The notes: generated from the letters alone by a model not told the origin. A DNA stretch of 64,000 bases from Nocardia puris (GCF_003315035.1 NZ_QNRE01000004.1:310001-374000); one strand, 5' to 3'; numbered from the stretch's first letter, positions 16,392 to 25,653 are shown. Made by a program: numbers and translations.

Positions 16392-17497
16392 TTCGTCAGT
16401 CCGAGCAGTGCGGCGGTGAGCCCGTAGTCGGGGCCGAAGTCCTGCATGTTCCCGGTGCGGCAGCCGTCGGCGCGCATCTGGATGCGCTCGCAGAACAGGC
16501 TCACCAGCTCGCCGTTGAGCGCGGTGCCGATGAGCGCGTGCAGGCGCACGTACCGGCCTTCGCGGTTCATCATCCGGTCGATGTTCTGCATCAGCAGCGG
16601 CGCCACATCGGCCACCTCGGTGAGCCCGGCCGCGTGGTCGCGCAGCTGACTGGTGACGTTGGTGAGACCGGCCAGCGTGCTCGCCAGCTCGCCCTCGTAC
16701 TGGCCGAGGGTGCCGCTGGTGTTGGCGAGGAAGTCGTTGAGCTGGTCCAGGGTGGCCTGCAGACCCGGCGCCTGCTCGGCCAGCAGGCCGGAGAGCTGGG
16801 TCATCCGGTTGCTGAAATCGCGCACCGACTGGTCGTTCTCGGCCAGCATCGTGGTGAGCTCGTTGAGCTTGATGATGATGTTCGAGATGGCGTCCTTGTT
16901 GTCCACGCCGACCTTCAGCGCGCCCGACAACGCATTGAGGGTGTCGCGCAGCTTCTCGCCGTTGCCGTCGAGCATCGGGTACAGCACCCGGCCCGACAGC
17001 GGGCCGATGCCCTCGAATTCCTCCGACGGCGCCAGCGCCGCCGAGAACTGGTCGATGGTCTTGATCATCGTGTCCAGCTCGACGGGAGTCCTGGTGCGCG
17101 CCTTGGGCAGATGCGTGCCGCTGGGCATCGTCTCGCCCTCGGTGTAGACCGGGGTGAGTTCGATGTGCCGGTCGGTGACGATGGACGGCGAGATGATCGC
17201 CGCCTCCGCCTCCCGCGGGATCTTCACGCCCGAGTCGACCGTCATGTGGACCTCGACCAGCGTGCCCTTCGGCACGATCTTGTCGACCTTGCCCACCTGC
17301 AGGCCGAGCACGGTGATCGGATTGCCCTCGTAGATACCCGCGATGTTCTCGAAATCGGCCGTGATCTTCGTGGCGCCGCCGAACGCGTTCTCCACCGAGG
17401 AGGGCAGCAGCGAGCAGCTGCCCACGGCGAGCGCGGCCGCGCCGAGGACGCACGCCTTCGCGACGGTACGGATCCGGGCGGTTACGGAATTCGTCAC
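16388..17497 (-). CDS. mceD: MCE family protein MceD
   Basis: A 369-residue Mce hexamer subunit. The export signal VAKACVLGAAALAVGSC includes a potential lipidated Cys, unusual because mceE is the usual lipoprotein, so this operon may encode two. The MCE domain contains EGNPITVLGLQVGKVDKI, and helices continue to the C-terminus. The GTG 17497 overlaps the mceC TGA (GTGA), supporting this start over the frame start at 17551. Confidence 0.92.
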   Translation of the reverse strand: MTNSVTARIRTVAKACVLGAAALAVGSCSLLPSSVENAFGGATKITADFENIAGIYEGNPITVLGLQVGKVDKIVPKGTLVEVHMTVDSGVKIPREAEAAIISPSIVTDRHIELTPVYTEGETMPSGTHLPKARTRTPVELDTMIKTIDQFSAALAPSEEFEGIGPLSGRVLYPMLDGNGEKLRDTLNALSGALKVGVDNKDAISNIIIKLNELTTMLAENDQSVRDFSNRMTQLSGLLAEQAPGLQATLDQLNDFLANTSGTLGQYEGELASTLAGLTNVTSQLRDHAAGLTEVADVAPLLMQNIDRMMNREGRYVRLHALIGTALNGELVSLFCERIQMRADGCRTGNMQDFGPDYGLTAALLGLTK

Positions 17498-18492
17498 TGG
17501 CACCCCTCGATGACTTGGGCGAAGCACAACCAGTTGTCCGGGAACAGCCACGGCAGGCCGACCGAGCCGTAGGGTCCGCTGCCGCCGTAGGCGTTGGACA
17601 GGTACCGCACCGTCGGCGGAAGCAGCGACAGCATCCGGTCCAGGTTGTCCTTGTTCTTCTGCAGGCCCTCGGCCATGGTGTTGAGCTGCTGGATGGTCGG
17701 GCCGAGCTGGTTGTCGTTCTGGGCGCCGATCTCCTGCAGCTGCCTGGTCAGGGTCGCGACATTGTCCAGCAGCTGGCGGATCAGGCCCTGCCGTTCCATC
17801 ACCCGGTTGGCGATGGCCTCGCCCTGGGTGATCACCAGCAGCACGCTGTTGCGGTTGTCGCCCAGGATCTGGGTGACCCGGTCCAGATCCTTGAGCAGCT
17901 GGTCGACCTCGCCGCGGCGCTGGTCGATGACCTTGGCCAGCGCGCCGACGCTGTCGAGCGCCTGGGCGGTGAGCTCGGGCGAGCCGCCGATCTCGACATT
18001 GATGACGTTGAGCGCCTCGGCCAGCTTCGCGGTGTCGAGCGCCTCGAACTTCGGGGTGCCGATCTGCACCACGTCGGCCAGGTTGTACGGGACGGCGGTG
18101 TTGGACAGCGGGATCCGCCCGCCGGCCAAACCGGAACCGTCACCGGGGATCAGATCGACGTAGCGCGCGCCGAGCAGCGTCGCCATCTTGATGGAGGCGC
18201 GGGCGTCGGGTCCGAGCTCGACGCCGCGGTCCACGTTCATCGTGATGAGCACGTGGCCGTCCTCGAGTTCGGCGCCCGACACGGTACCCACCGGCACGCC
18301 CGCCGCGTTCACCTTGTCGCCGACCTTGATGCCCGCCGCCTGCGCGAACTCGGCTTTGACGGTCTGGTCACCGACGCCGAGCATCGTGTACACGCCGGAG
18401 ATGAGCAGCAGCACCAGGATCAGCGCCGCGCCCAGCACACCGAGCCAGAAATTGCGGTTGCTCTCGAAACGACTTCTCAGCTTGGCCATCAT
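17494..18492 (-). CDS. mceC: MCE family protein MceC
   Basis: A 332-residue Mce hexamer subunit. An N-terminal anchor (FWLGVLGAALILVLLLISGV) is followed by the MCE domain with IKVGDKVNAAGVPVGTVSGA and helical repeats. The ATG 18492 overlaps the mceB TGA (ATGA at 18492-18489), which is why it is preferred to GTG 18501. The C-terminus ends with DNWLCFAQVIEGCQ, bearing two Cys typical of MceC proteins. Confidence 0.92.
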   Translation of the reverse strand: MMAKLRSRFESNRNFWLGVLGAALILVLLLISGVYTMLGVGDQTVKAEFAQAAGIKVGDKVNAAGVPVGTVSGAELEDGHVLITMNVDRGVELGPDARASIKMATLLGARYVDLIPGDGSGLAGGRIPLSNTAVPYNLADVVQIGTPKFEALDTAKLAEALNVINVEIGGSPELTAQALDSVGALAKVIDQRRGEVDQLLKDLDRVTQILGDNRNSVLLVITQGEAIANRVMERQGLIRQLLDNVATLTRQLQEIGAQNDNQLGPTIQQLNTMAEGLQKNKDNLDRMLSLLPPTVRYLSNAYGGSGPYGSVGLPWLFPDNWLCFAQVIEGCQ

Positions 18493-19532
18493 GGGCGGCA
18501 CACCGCCGAGTTCGAAGTTCCGCCGATCTGCGAGAACAGGCCGCGCGGGAAGAGGACGCCGTAGAGCGAGACGTCCAGCCCGCAGAGGTAGGCGTTGGCG
18601 TACGCGCCCTCCGAGACGTGCCTGCCCGCCGAGGACAGCACGTTGGGCAGGTCGATCGCAGCCTGGTCGAGCTTGGCGCCGTTGGCCAGCAGCAGCGACA
18701 GCGCCGCGCTGGTGGAGTTCTGCGCCACCTCCAGACCGGGCTGGATGCGGTCCACCATGCCGACCAGGGCGGTCGTGGCATCGGCGATCTGGACCGTGGA
18801 CGCCTGCAGCGACTGGCCCTGTTCGTAGAGCCCGCCGATCAAGGCGCGGGTCTGGGTCACCAGTGTCTCCAATTCATCACCTCGTTTGGCCAACCCCTGC
18901 ATCACGCCGGACAAGTTGACGATCACGTCGGACAGGATGGCGTCGCGGCGCTGGAAGTCCGAGGCCAGCTGCGCGGCCTGCACGATGAACGAACTCAGCG
19001 AGACGTTGTCGCCCTGCAGCGCCTGGATGAAGGTCTCCGACAGCCGGTTGACCTGCTCGGGCTGAAGCACCTGGAACAGTGGCTGGAATCCGTTGAGGAG
19101 ACCGGACACGTCGAACGACGGTTCGGTGCGCGCCAGCGGGATCTTCGCCTTGTTCTCCAGCGGCGCCGGGCTGTCGGCGTCGCCGGGCTGCAGCGCGACG
19201 TAGCGCTGGCCGATCAGGTTCTGGTAGCGGACCAGCGCCTTGGTGTCGTCGTAGATGGTCTGATCACGCTGCACGATGAAGGTGACGTTGGCGACCGAGG
19301 CCGCGGTCTCCTCGTCGCGGCCCAGCTCGATCTTCTCCACCTTGCCGACTCGCACACCCGCCATGCGCACGTCGTCGCCCTCGCGCAGGCCGAGCACGTC
19401 GGTGAACGTGGCCGTGTAGGTGTTGGTGGCACCCGTCACCGTCCTGGCCAGCGTGTTCCAGACGACCACGGTCACCAGGATGGACACGATCGCGAAGATG
19501 CCGAATCCGATCAGCGGTTTGCGAATGCTCAT
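18489..19532 (-). CDS. mceB: MCE family protein MceB
   Basis: A 347-residue Mce hexamer subunit. A transmembrane anchor (GFGIFAIVSILVTVVVWNTL) precedes the MCE domain with LREGDDVRMAGVRVGKVEKI and GQRYVALQ. Long helices and a short C-terminal region with paired Cys (YLCGLDVS and a terminal CRP) follow. The ATG overlaps the mceA stop by 4 nt, giving translational coupling. Confidence 0.93.
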   Translation of the reverse strand: MSIRKPLIGFGIFAIVSILVTVVVWNTLARTVTGATNTYTATFTDVLGLREGDDVRMAGVRVGKVEKIELGRDEETAASVANVTFIVQRDQTIYDDTKALVRYQNLIGQRYVALQPGDADSPAPLENKAKIPLARTEPSFDVSGLLNGFQPLFQVLQPEQVNRLSETFIQALQGDNVSLSSFIVQAAQLASDFQRRDAILSDVIVNLSGVMQGLAKRGDELETLVTQTRALIGGLYEQGQSLQASTVQIADATTALVGMVDRIQPGLEVAQNSTSAALSLLLANGAKLDQAAIDLPNVLSSAGRHVSEGAYANAYLCGLDVSLYGVLFPRGLFSQIGGTSNSAVCRP

Positions 19533-21019
19533 CGGCCTGCACCGCTTTCGGAGACTTCCATGGTGGCGCCCTTCATGATCGGACTCAGCAGCAGGTACTC
19601 CGCGGCGGTCGGCTTGCGGCCGAGCAGCGCGGCGATCGCGTCGTCACCGTGGTAGGCGATCGGCCCGGCGGACGGCGTGTTCTCGCCGTCGGCGGCGGGC
19701 GCGACCGGCGCGGGCGGCGGCGGCGCGAACAGACCCGGGAGGCCGGGCAGCATCGGGAACACGCTCTCCAGCGGCGTGCCCTGGAACGGGTTGGGCAGGT
19801 CCTGCGTCGCGTCGGCGGCGATGCGGGCCGGATCGGGCATGGTCACGCCCGGGATGAGCGGCAGGCCCGGCATCGGCACCACGGGCGGCAGCCCGGCCGC
19901 CGAGTCCAGCGCGCGGGGGCGCAGGTTCTCCGGCAGCGGCGGCAGCTCGTTCACCGCGGGCGCGGTGGCGCAGCTGGGACCTGCCATCTCGTCGTAGCGC
20001 GGGCAGTCGGCGACGGTGTACGGCTTGTACGGCGTGAGCGTGATGCCGGCGTTCCAAATCTGCTGCTGCTGCGGACCCCAGCGGAACGTGGTGTCCAGCT
20101 TCGCGACGGTCTCGCTCAGGTTCAGCAGCGCCCGGGTGATCGAGGACGGGTCGGCGGCCAGCGCGCCGAACATGTCGGCGGTGCCGCCGGTGACCTGCTT
20201 TCCCACATCGGGGTTGCGGGCGAACAGCGCGTTGATCCGGTCGGCGGTGGCCGAGGTGCCGGTGATCAGCGCGACCAGCTCCGCGCGCCGCGAGGCGATG
20301 GTGCTCGCGGTCTGCACCGAGCTGCCGAGCACGTCGAGCAGTTCGGGGGCGGACTGATTGAGCGCGCGGGCCGAGCCGGCGAAGTCGTCGAGCAGCGTGC
20401 CCAGGTCCGGGATGGACTGGTCGACGGCCAGGATCCACTCGTCAAGGCGCTCGACGGTGGAGCCGGGCATCCGGCCGCTGCCGTCCAGCGCCTGCGACAG
20501 CGTGCCGAGCACGCGGCCGAACTGGACCGGGTCGATCTTCTCCAGGATGTCGCGGACCGTGGTCAGCGTGTCCTGCAGCGCGATGGTGCCCTGGCTGCGG
20601 TCCTCCTCGATGACCGCGCCTTCCTCGAGGTAGGTGTCGGCCGGGCCGTTGAAGACCAGTTCGATGGACGTGACGGCGAACAGGTTGCTGGGCACCACGC
20701 GTGCCGTGACGTTCGACGGGATGCTGCCCGCGTACTCCGGCTTCAGCTCGATGTTGACCTGCTGCTGCGCGCCGCCGTCGGCCACGTCGACGTCGTCCAC
20801 GACGCCGACCAGGATGCCGCGGAACTTCACGTCCGCTTCCGAGGGCAGGCCGTCACCGGTGGTGCCGAGCTCGGCGACCACGTTCACCTTCGGGACGAAG
20901 TAGCCGGTGTAGCGGGCCATCAGGAAGCCGAGCACGAGCGCGAAGACGACCAGACCGCACGCGCCCGCGATCAGCAGCTGCCGCATGGTGGGTCCGCGCC
21001 CACTGGGATCGATGATCAT
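19529..21019 (-). CDS. mceA: MCE family protein MceA
   Basis: A 496-residue first Mce subunit. A membrane anchor (QLLIAGACGLVVFALVLGFL) is followed by the MCE domain with PSEADVKFRGILVGVVDDVD, the helical region and an extended Pro-rich C-terminus of about 130 residues (PPLPENLRPRAL onward). This tail is longer than in typical MceA proteins and may project into the cell envelope. The ATG 21019 lies 7 nt after the yrbEB stop, with GGTAGGGAC as ribosome site overlapping it. Confidence 0.92.
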   Translation of the reverse strand: MIIDPSGRGPTMRQLLIAGACGLVVFALVLGFLMARYTGYFVPKVNVVAELGTTGDGLPSEADVKFRGILVGVVDDVDVADGGAQQQVNIELKPEYAGSIPSNVTARVVPSNLFAVTSIELVFNGPADTYLEEGAVIEEDRSQGTIALQDTLTTVRDILEKIDPVQFGRVLGTLSQALDGSGRMPGSTVERLDEWILAVDQSIPDLGTLLDDFAGSARALNQSAPELLDVLGSSVQTASTIASRRAELVALITGTSATADRINALFARNPDVGKQVTGGTADMFGALAADPSSITRALLNLSETVAKLDTTFRWGPQQQQIWNAGITLTPYKPYTVADCPRYDEMAGPSCATAPAVNELPPLPENLRPRALDSAAGLPPVVPMPGLPLIPGVTMPDPARIAADATQDLPNPFQGTPLESVFPMLPGLPGLFAPPPPAPVAPAADGENTPSAGPIAYHGDDAIAALLGRKPTAAEYLLLSPIMKGATMEVSESGAGR

Positions 21020-21025
21020 GTGTCC

Positions 21026-21889
21026 CTACCCCGAGATCCGGATGCCGGGGTTGACGCCCCAGATCGCCAACGTCATGAACAGGTCCGCGAAAACGACCAG
21101 GATGATGCACATCTTGATCGCCCGGCCGGCCGCGACACCCACGCCCTCCGGGCCGCCCGAGGCGAAGAACCCGTAGTAGCACTGGATGAACGTGGTGATC
21201 GCGACGAACACGATGACCTTGAGCAGGGAATAGAGCACATCGGTCGGTATCAGGAATTGGTAGAAGTAGTGCGAATAGGTGCCGCTGGCGGTGCCGCCGA
21301 TCATCTGCACGGTGAGCGCGCAGGAGATGTAGGCGACGGCCAGGCCCACGCAGTACAGCGGGACGATCGCCAGGATCGCCGCGAACATCCGGGTGCTGAC
21401 CAGGTAGGGCAGCGGGCGGATGGCCACCGACTCGAGCGCGTCGATCTCCTCGGAGATGCGCATCGCGCCCAGCTGCGCGGTGAAGCGGCAGCCCGCCTGG
21501 GCGGCGAACGCCAGTGAGGCCAGCAGCGGGCCGAGCTCACGGGTGGTCGCGAACGCGGAGATCGCGCCGGTGATCGGGCTCAGGCCGAGCAGGTTGAGCG
21601 AGGTGTAGCCCTGGATGCCGACGGTCATGCCGCCGAATGCGCTCAGGATGATGATGACGCCGATGGTGCCGCCACCGACGATGAGGTTGCCGTTGCCCCA
21701 GGTGACGTCGGAGAGCAGCCGCCACACTTCCTTCGGGTACTGCTTGAGCGCGAGCGGAATGGACCCGATCGAGCGCAGGAAGAAGAAGACCTGGTGGCCC
21801 AGGCGCGCGAGCAGGTCGACCGGCGCCTGCGCGGAGCGCCTGAGCGACTGGAGCGGCCGAAGCAGCGGGGGTACATAAGTTGAGGACAC
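21026..21889 (-). CDS. yrbEB: YrbE/MlaE-type ABC permease B
   Basis: A 287-residue integral membrane permease of the MlaE/YrbE family. It pairs with YrbEA and a separately encoded MceG/Mkl ATPase to drive Mce lipid transport. Several transmembrane helices flank the conserved cytoplasmic stretch GCRFTAQLGAMRISEEIDAL, the ATPase-coupling EExDAL motif. The GTG 21889 lies 4 nt downstream of the yrbEA stop. No MceG ATPase gene is in the window. Confidence 0.94.
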   Translation of the reverse strand: MSSTYVPPLLRPLQSLRRSAQAPVDLLARLGHQVFFFLRSIGSIPLALKQYPKEVWRLLSDVTWGNGNLIVGGGTIGVIIILSAFGGMTVGIQGYTSLNLLGLSPITGAISAFATTRELGPLLASLAFAAQAGCRFTAQLGAMRISEEIDALESVAIRPLPYLVSTRMFAAILAIVPLYCVGLAVAYISCALTVQMIGGTASGTYSHYFYQFLIPTDVLYSLLKVIVFVAITTFIQCYYGFFASGGPEGVGVAAGRAIKMCIILVVFADLFMTLAIWGVNPGIRISG

Positions 21890-21893
21890 CGGC

Positions 21894-22745
21894 TCAGACC
21901 ACCTGTGGGGGGAAGAGGGCTGTGTACACCTGGGTGATGATCAGGTTCACGCCGAAGAGCATGAGCGCGGAGCTGACCACCGCCGAGTTCACCGAGTTCG
22001 CGACGCCGCCGGGGCCACCCCGGGTGTTGAGGCCGGTGTCGCAGGCGATGATCGCGGCGAGCAGGCCGAAGATCAGCGACTTCAACAGGGCCACGAACAG
22101 GTCGAGGGTGACCGCGAAGGACGAGAAGGTCCCGACGTAGGAACCCGGCGTACCGCCCTGGGCGAAGATATTGAAGATGTAGCCGGTCAGGAAGCCGACG
22201 AAGACGACGAACCCACACAGCAAAACGCTGACCAGCATGGCCGCGCCGAGGCGGGGGGCCACCAGCCTGCGCATCGGGTCGACGCCCATCACTTTCATGG
22301 CGTCGATCTCCTCGCGGATGGTGCGCGAGCCGAGGTCGGCGCAGATGGCCGAACCGACCGCGCCCGCGATCATGATCGAGGTGACCAGCGGTGCGCCCTG
22401 CTGGATGATGCCGAGGCCGTTGGCGGCGCCGATGAACGAGGTCGCGCCGACCTGGCCTGCGACGGCGCCGACCTGAATCGAGACGATCACGCCGATGGGC
22501 ACGGCGACCAGCAGCGTCGGCGCCGCGGCCACATTGGCCATGAACGCGCACTGCCGGACGAACTCACCGAACGGGAATCGCCGCCGGAAGATCGCGATGA
22601 ACAGCTCGGCGACGGCCGCGATCCCCATGGTGATCTGCCGTCCCAGCGTCTCCAGCGACCGCTTCGGATGGTCTTCCCAGTAAGACCGTGTCCAATCGAC
22701 CGCTTCGCTTATCCGTGATCCCGCGGGAGGACTCTTGGTCGACAC
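21894..22745 (-). CDS. yrbEA: YrbE/MlaE-type ABC permease A
   Basis: A 283-residue permease of the MlaE/YrbE family and the first gene of the mce operon. It has five to six hydrophobic segments. The coupling motif appears as CADLGSRTIREEIDAMKVMG. The GTG 22745 is preceded by GAGGGGTTAGCCA. About 60 bp upstream lies the inverted repeat ACTAC-N3-GTAGT, a candidate operator for the operon. Confidence 0.94.
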   Translation of the reverse strand: MSTKSPPAGSRISEAVDWTRSYWEDHPKRSLETLGRQITMGIAAVAELFIAIFRRRFPFGEFVRQCAFMANVAAAPTLLVAVPIGVIVSIQVGAVAGQVGATSFIGAANGLGIIQQGAPLVTSIMIAGAVGSAICADLGSRTIREEIDAMKVMGVDPMRRLVAPRLGAAMLVSVLLCGFVVFVGFLTGYIFNIFAQGGTPGSYVGTFSSFAVTLDLFVALLKSLIFGLLAAIIACDTGLNTRGGPGGVANSVNSAVVSSALMLFGVNLIITQVYTALFPPQVV

Positions 22746-23264
22746 TGGCTAACCCCTCTCGACGCCGGTTGCTCACCCCGGCGACTTGTTTGCTTGACGC
22801 ACCTTACTACGGAGTAGTGCAGAACACACCACCGACATGTGATCGCAGTCATAGATGAGAGTCACTACCTTCCGAATGCCCCGAGAGGGTCACCGGACAT
22901 TTGTCGTCGCTCCCATAATTGCGCGCGCGAAGTCTGGAACAAGTTACAGGCGAAGCCCGCCCACCTGGGCGGCCTCGAGCACCCGCGGAAAATTAACCGG
23001 ATACCAATCAGGCAAAACCGGCGGCGCGGAATAGCTTCGCGCAATCCGAACGCGGCCGACTGAAACATCCCGGGCGCGACGGCCGATCAACTATTCGATA
23101 GGACATCGCTATAACCGCGCGTGTCCTCGGCCGCCCGCACACCACGATCCGCGCCGCGGCCACCACCCGGCGCGTCCCGCGATCTGAGACGCGCCCGAGA
23201 CCGAATACTGACACGATGAGTGCGACAGATTGATATCGTGCGTGCTTCCGACGTCTGGAGGGAC
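22746..23264. other. 519-bp divergent intergenic region between mce operon and S1-like peptidase
   Basis: No convincing gene; short frames at 22839-23063 and 22865-23068 lack ribosome sites. The left end should hold the mce promoter and includes the ACTAC-GGA-GTAGT repeat (22806-22818). The right end, relatively AT-rich around 23095-23115, leads into the peptidase gene; there CACGAT (23212-23217) and ATCGTG (23235-23240) form a spaced inverted repeat. Confidence 0.55.
22806..22818. promoter_or_regulatory. inverted repeat, candidate operator of the mce operon
   Basis: ACTAC-GGA-GTAGT is a perfect 5-bp inverted repeat in the yrbEA upstream region, 61 bp before the start codon. It does not match the KstR consensus (AAC-N2-GTT core), so a cholesterol-type KstR link is not supported. 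Confidence 0.35.
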
Positions 23265-23939
23265 ATGTTCAGCAAACTCGCGAAGGCGGCCCGTGCCGCC
23301 TGCGCCGTCGCCCTCGGCGCGGCGCTGCTGGGGACGGGCGCTGGCGCCGTGAGCGCCGCTCCCGGGCCGCCCGCGATCGGCGGCGGTTCCGGGATCATCA
23401 TCAACGACACCTTCGAGTGCACGCTCACCGCGGTCGGGTACGACAACGCGGGCAGACTCGTCGGACTCACGGCCGGACACTGTGGCGACCCGGGCAACGA
23501 GGTGTTCGCCGAGGTGGACCGCGGGGCGGGCGTGATCGGCCGCTTCGCCTACTCCAACCCCGATCTGGACTACGCGGTGATCCAGTTCCAGCCGGGCGCG
23601 ATCATCCCGGTCAACCGGGTCGGCAACGTGACCATCACGGGGATCGGCGCGCCGCCGCAGTTCCCGATGATCGTCTGCAAGGAAGGCCGCACCACCGGCA
23701 ACACCTGCGGGGTCACCTGGGGCGACGTGTTCCGCACCAACGTCGAGACCTGGACGCAGATGTGCGTGGTGGAGGGCGACTCCGGCGCCCCGGTCGTGGT
23801 GGGCACCACCTTGGTCGGCATGGTGAACGCCTACCTGGCCGTCGCCTGCTTCGGCCCCGAGGTCGGCACCAATATGGACGCCATCATGAACGATCTGAAC
23901 GGGCGCGGCGGCGTCGGCGCCGGCTTCCGGCCCATCTGA
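23265..23939 (+). CDS. secreted S1 (chymotrypsin-like) family peptidase
   Basis: A 224-residue exported protein with a signal peptide (AACAVALGAALLGTGAGAVSAAP, cleavage probably after VSA) and a compact chymotrypsin fold. Catalytic residues visible are His in LTAGHC near 70, a candidate Asp in LDYAVIQF, and Ser in EGDSGAPVVV near 173. Paired Cys residues suggest disulfides. It resembles the small secreted mycobacterial S1-like proteins of the Rv1815 type. The ATG 23265 follows CTGGAGGGAC and replaces the frame start at 23220. A strong terminator follows. Confidence 0.85.
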   Translation: MFSKLAKAARAACAVALGAALLGTGAGAVSAAPGPPAIGGGSGIIINDTFECTLTAVGYDNAGRLVGLTAGHCGDPGNEVFAEVDRGAGVIGRFAYSNPDLDYAVIQFQPGAIIPVNRVGNVTITGIGAPPQFPMIVCKEGRTTGNTCGVTWGDVFRTNVETWTQMCVVEGDSGAPVVVGTTLVGMVNAYLAVACFGPEVGTNMDAIMNDLNGRGGVGAGFRPI

Positions 23940-23955
23940 TCGAGAGAAACCTCCC

Positions 23956-23983
23956 GGGGAGCGGTGTTCGCGCACCGCTCCCC
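23956..23983 (+). terminator. rho-independent terminator after the S1-like peptidase gene
   Basis: An 11-bp perfect stem GGGGAGCGGTG / CACCGCTCCCC with a 6-nt loop is followed by GTTTCTGTTT, the most canonical terminator in the window. Confidence 0.88.
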
Positions 23984-24024
23984 GTTTCTGTTTCCCCAGC
24001 TTGTGTGAACACCGGTCGAAACGA

Positions 24025-24033
24025 TGTGGACAA
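24025..24033 (-). promoter_or_regulatory. DnaA box (TTGTCCACA, minus strand)
   Basis: TGTGGACAA is an exact actinobacterial DnaA box on the minus strand. It lies in the 265-bp convergent gap between the peptidase terminator and the MFS gene. A weaker box-like GTATCCACT follows at 24039-24047. An AT-rich patch lies near 24155-24172. Binding is a prediction. Confidence 0.5.
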
Positions 24034-24204
24034 CTACGTATCCACTCCGTTTTCCGAGGACCGCGCGACCGCCGCCGGTATCTGTTACTCGCGTGCGAAA
24101 AGCTGAGATCAGACCGCATTCGAGTAGTAAGCGGGGCAACCGTATGATCACGGCCTTATATACGTCTTAATACCGGACCCGGCGCCGGGAAAATCCCCGA
24201 GGGG

Positions 24205-25653
24205 TCAGGACACGCGCTTGGGGGCCAGTGCCGGGCCCGCCACCGCGCATTGCGGTAGGCACTCCACACTGTCCAGGTCGGGGGCGCGGCGGACGGGGCG
24301 CAGCAACAGTCCGGCGATCAACGCGCCCGCGAGCAACAGGCCGACGCACAGCCACATCGCGGTGGCGAAACCCGCGTCGAAGGACACCGGATCGTCCAGC
24401 GCGCCGGACAGTCCCGCCAGGCCGGGCAGCGCCGCCACCGCGAGCAGTTGCGCCGTCCTGGCCACCGCGTTGTTCACCCCCGACGCGATGCCGGCCTCGG
24501 ACGCGGGCACCGCGCCGAGCACCGCCCCGGTGAGCGGCGCGACGAGCACCGCCAGCCCGAGGCCGAACACCACCACGCCGGGCAGCACATCGGGCAGGTA
24601 CGCCGAGTCCGGGCCGATCCGCAGCATCAGCACCAGGCCGGCGGCGGCCAGCACCGGGCCCACCGTCATCGGGATGCGCGGCCCGTTGACCTGCGCCCAC
24701 CGGCCCGCGGGCGCGGAGAGCACCAGCATGATCACCGTGATGGGCACCGTCGCCACACCCGAGGCCAGCGGCGAATAGCCCGCCACCAGTTGTAGTTGCA
24801 GCACCAGCAGGAAGAACACCCCGCCCAGCGCCGCGTACACCGCCAGCGTCACGAGATTGGCCGCCGTGAAGACCCGCGACGCGAACAAGGACGGCGGCAC
24901 CAGCGGATGGTCGCTGCGCAGTTCGATCACGACGAACAGCGCGAGCAGCAGCACACCGGCCACCGTCAGCAGCGGCACACCGTCGATCAGGCCGAAGGTC
25001 AGCGTGCCGAGCGCCAGGGCCACCAGCAGCGCGCCCGGCACGTCGAGCTTCGCGGCGGCGGCCGGGTCGACGCTCTCCGGCACGTGCCGCAGCGCGACGT
25101 ACACGACCACCGCGACCAGCGGCACGTTGAGGAAGAAGATGGACTGCCACCCGGCGACATCGATGAGCCACCCGCCGAGAAACGGGCCCAATGCGCCCGC
25201 GATCCCGCCGAAGCCCGACCACAATCCGATCGCCGCGCCCTGGTCGCGCTCATCTATCGACGACGAGATCAGCGCCAGGCTGCCCGGCGTGAGCATCGCG
25301 CCCGCCACACCTTGCAGCACGCGGGCCGCGACCAGCATCTCGATATCGACCGCCAGTCCACACAGGACCGAGGCCACACCGAAACCGACCGCGCCCCAGA
25401 CGAATACCTTGCGCCGCCCCAGTTTGTCGCCGAGCGAGCCGCCCAGCAGGATGAACGAGGCCAGCGTGAGGGTGTAGCCGTTGAGAGTCCACTGCAGGCC
25501 GGCCACGTCGGTGCCGAGCGATTCACCGATCCGGGGCAGCGCGATATTGACGACGGTGGCGTCCAGCGACGCCACCGACGAACCGAGGATCGTGGTCAGC
25601 AGCAGCCACCGGCCCGCCGCCGACCGCAGCCGGGGTGGCCCGTCGGTGCTCAC
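24205..25653 (-). CDS. MFS drug exporter, DHA2 family (EmrB/QacA, 14 TM)
   Basis: A 482-residue inner-membrane proton-coupled exporter. Motif A is visible as GGSLGDKLGRRKVF, motif C as a Gly/Pro-rich helix, and the N-terminal DHA2 signature as LDATVVNIALPRIGESL. About 14 hydrophobic segments fit the family length. The short C-terminal tail carries two Cys (VECLPQC). The GTG 25653 has GTGGAG upstream. No local TetR regulator is present, so induction and substrate are unknown. Confidence 0.92.
   Translation of the reverse strand: MSTDGPPRLRSAAGRWLLLTTILGSSVASLDATVVNIALPRIGESLGTDVAGLQWTLNGYTLTLASFILLGGSLGDKLGRRKVFVWGAVGFGVASVLCGLAVDIEMLVAARVLQGVAGAMLTPGSLALISSSIDERDQGAAIGLWSGFGGIAGALGPFLGGWLIDVAGWQSIFFLNVPLVAVVVYVALRHVPESVDPAAAAKLDVPGALLVALALGTLTFGLIDGVPLLTVAGVLLLALFVVIELRSDHPLVPPSLFASRVFTAANLVTLAVYAALGGVFFLLVLQLQLVAGYSPLASGVATVPITVIMLVLSAPAGRWAQVNGPRIPMTVGPVLAAAGLVLMLRIGPDSAYLPDVLPGVVVFGLGLAVLVAPLTGAVLGAVPASEAGIASGVNNAVARTAQLLAVAALPGLAGLSGALDDPVSFDAGFATAMWLCVGLLLAGALIAGLLLRPVRRAPDLDSVECLPQCAVAGPALAPKRVS

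Noticed and set aside
15288..17453. 721-residue MceE reading extending into mceD
   Set aside because: The upstream part is mceD in another frame; the ATGA overlap and signal sequence fix the start at 16391.
22806..22818. KstR (cholesterol) operator for the mce operon
   Set aside because: The KstR core AAC-N2-GTT is not present; the repeat here is ACTAC-N3-GTAGT.
23109..24119. 336-codon minus-strand frame across the S1-like peptidase
   Set aside because: Antisense shadow; the plus-strand gene has signal peptide, catalytic motifs, ribosome site and terminator.
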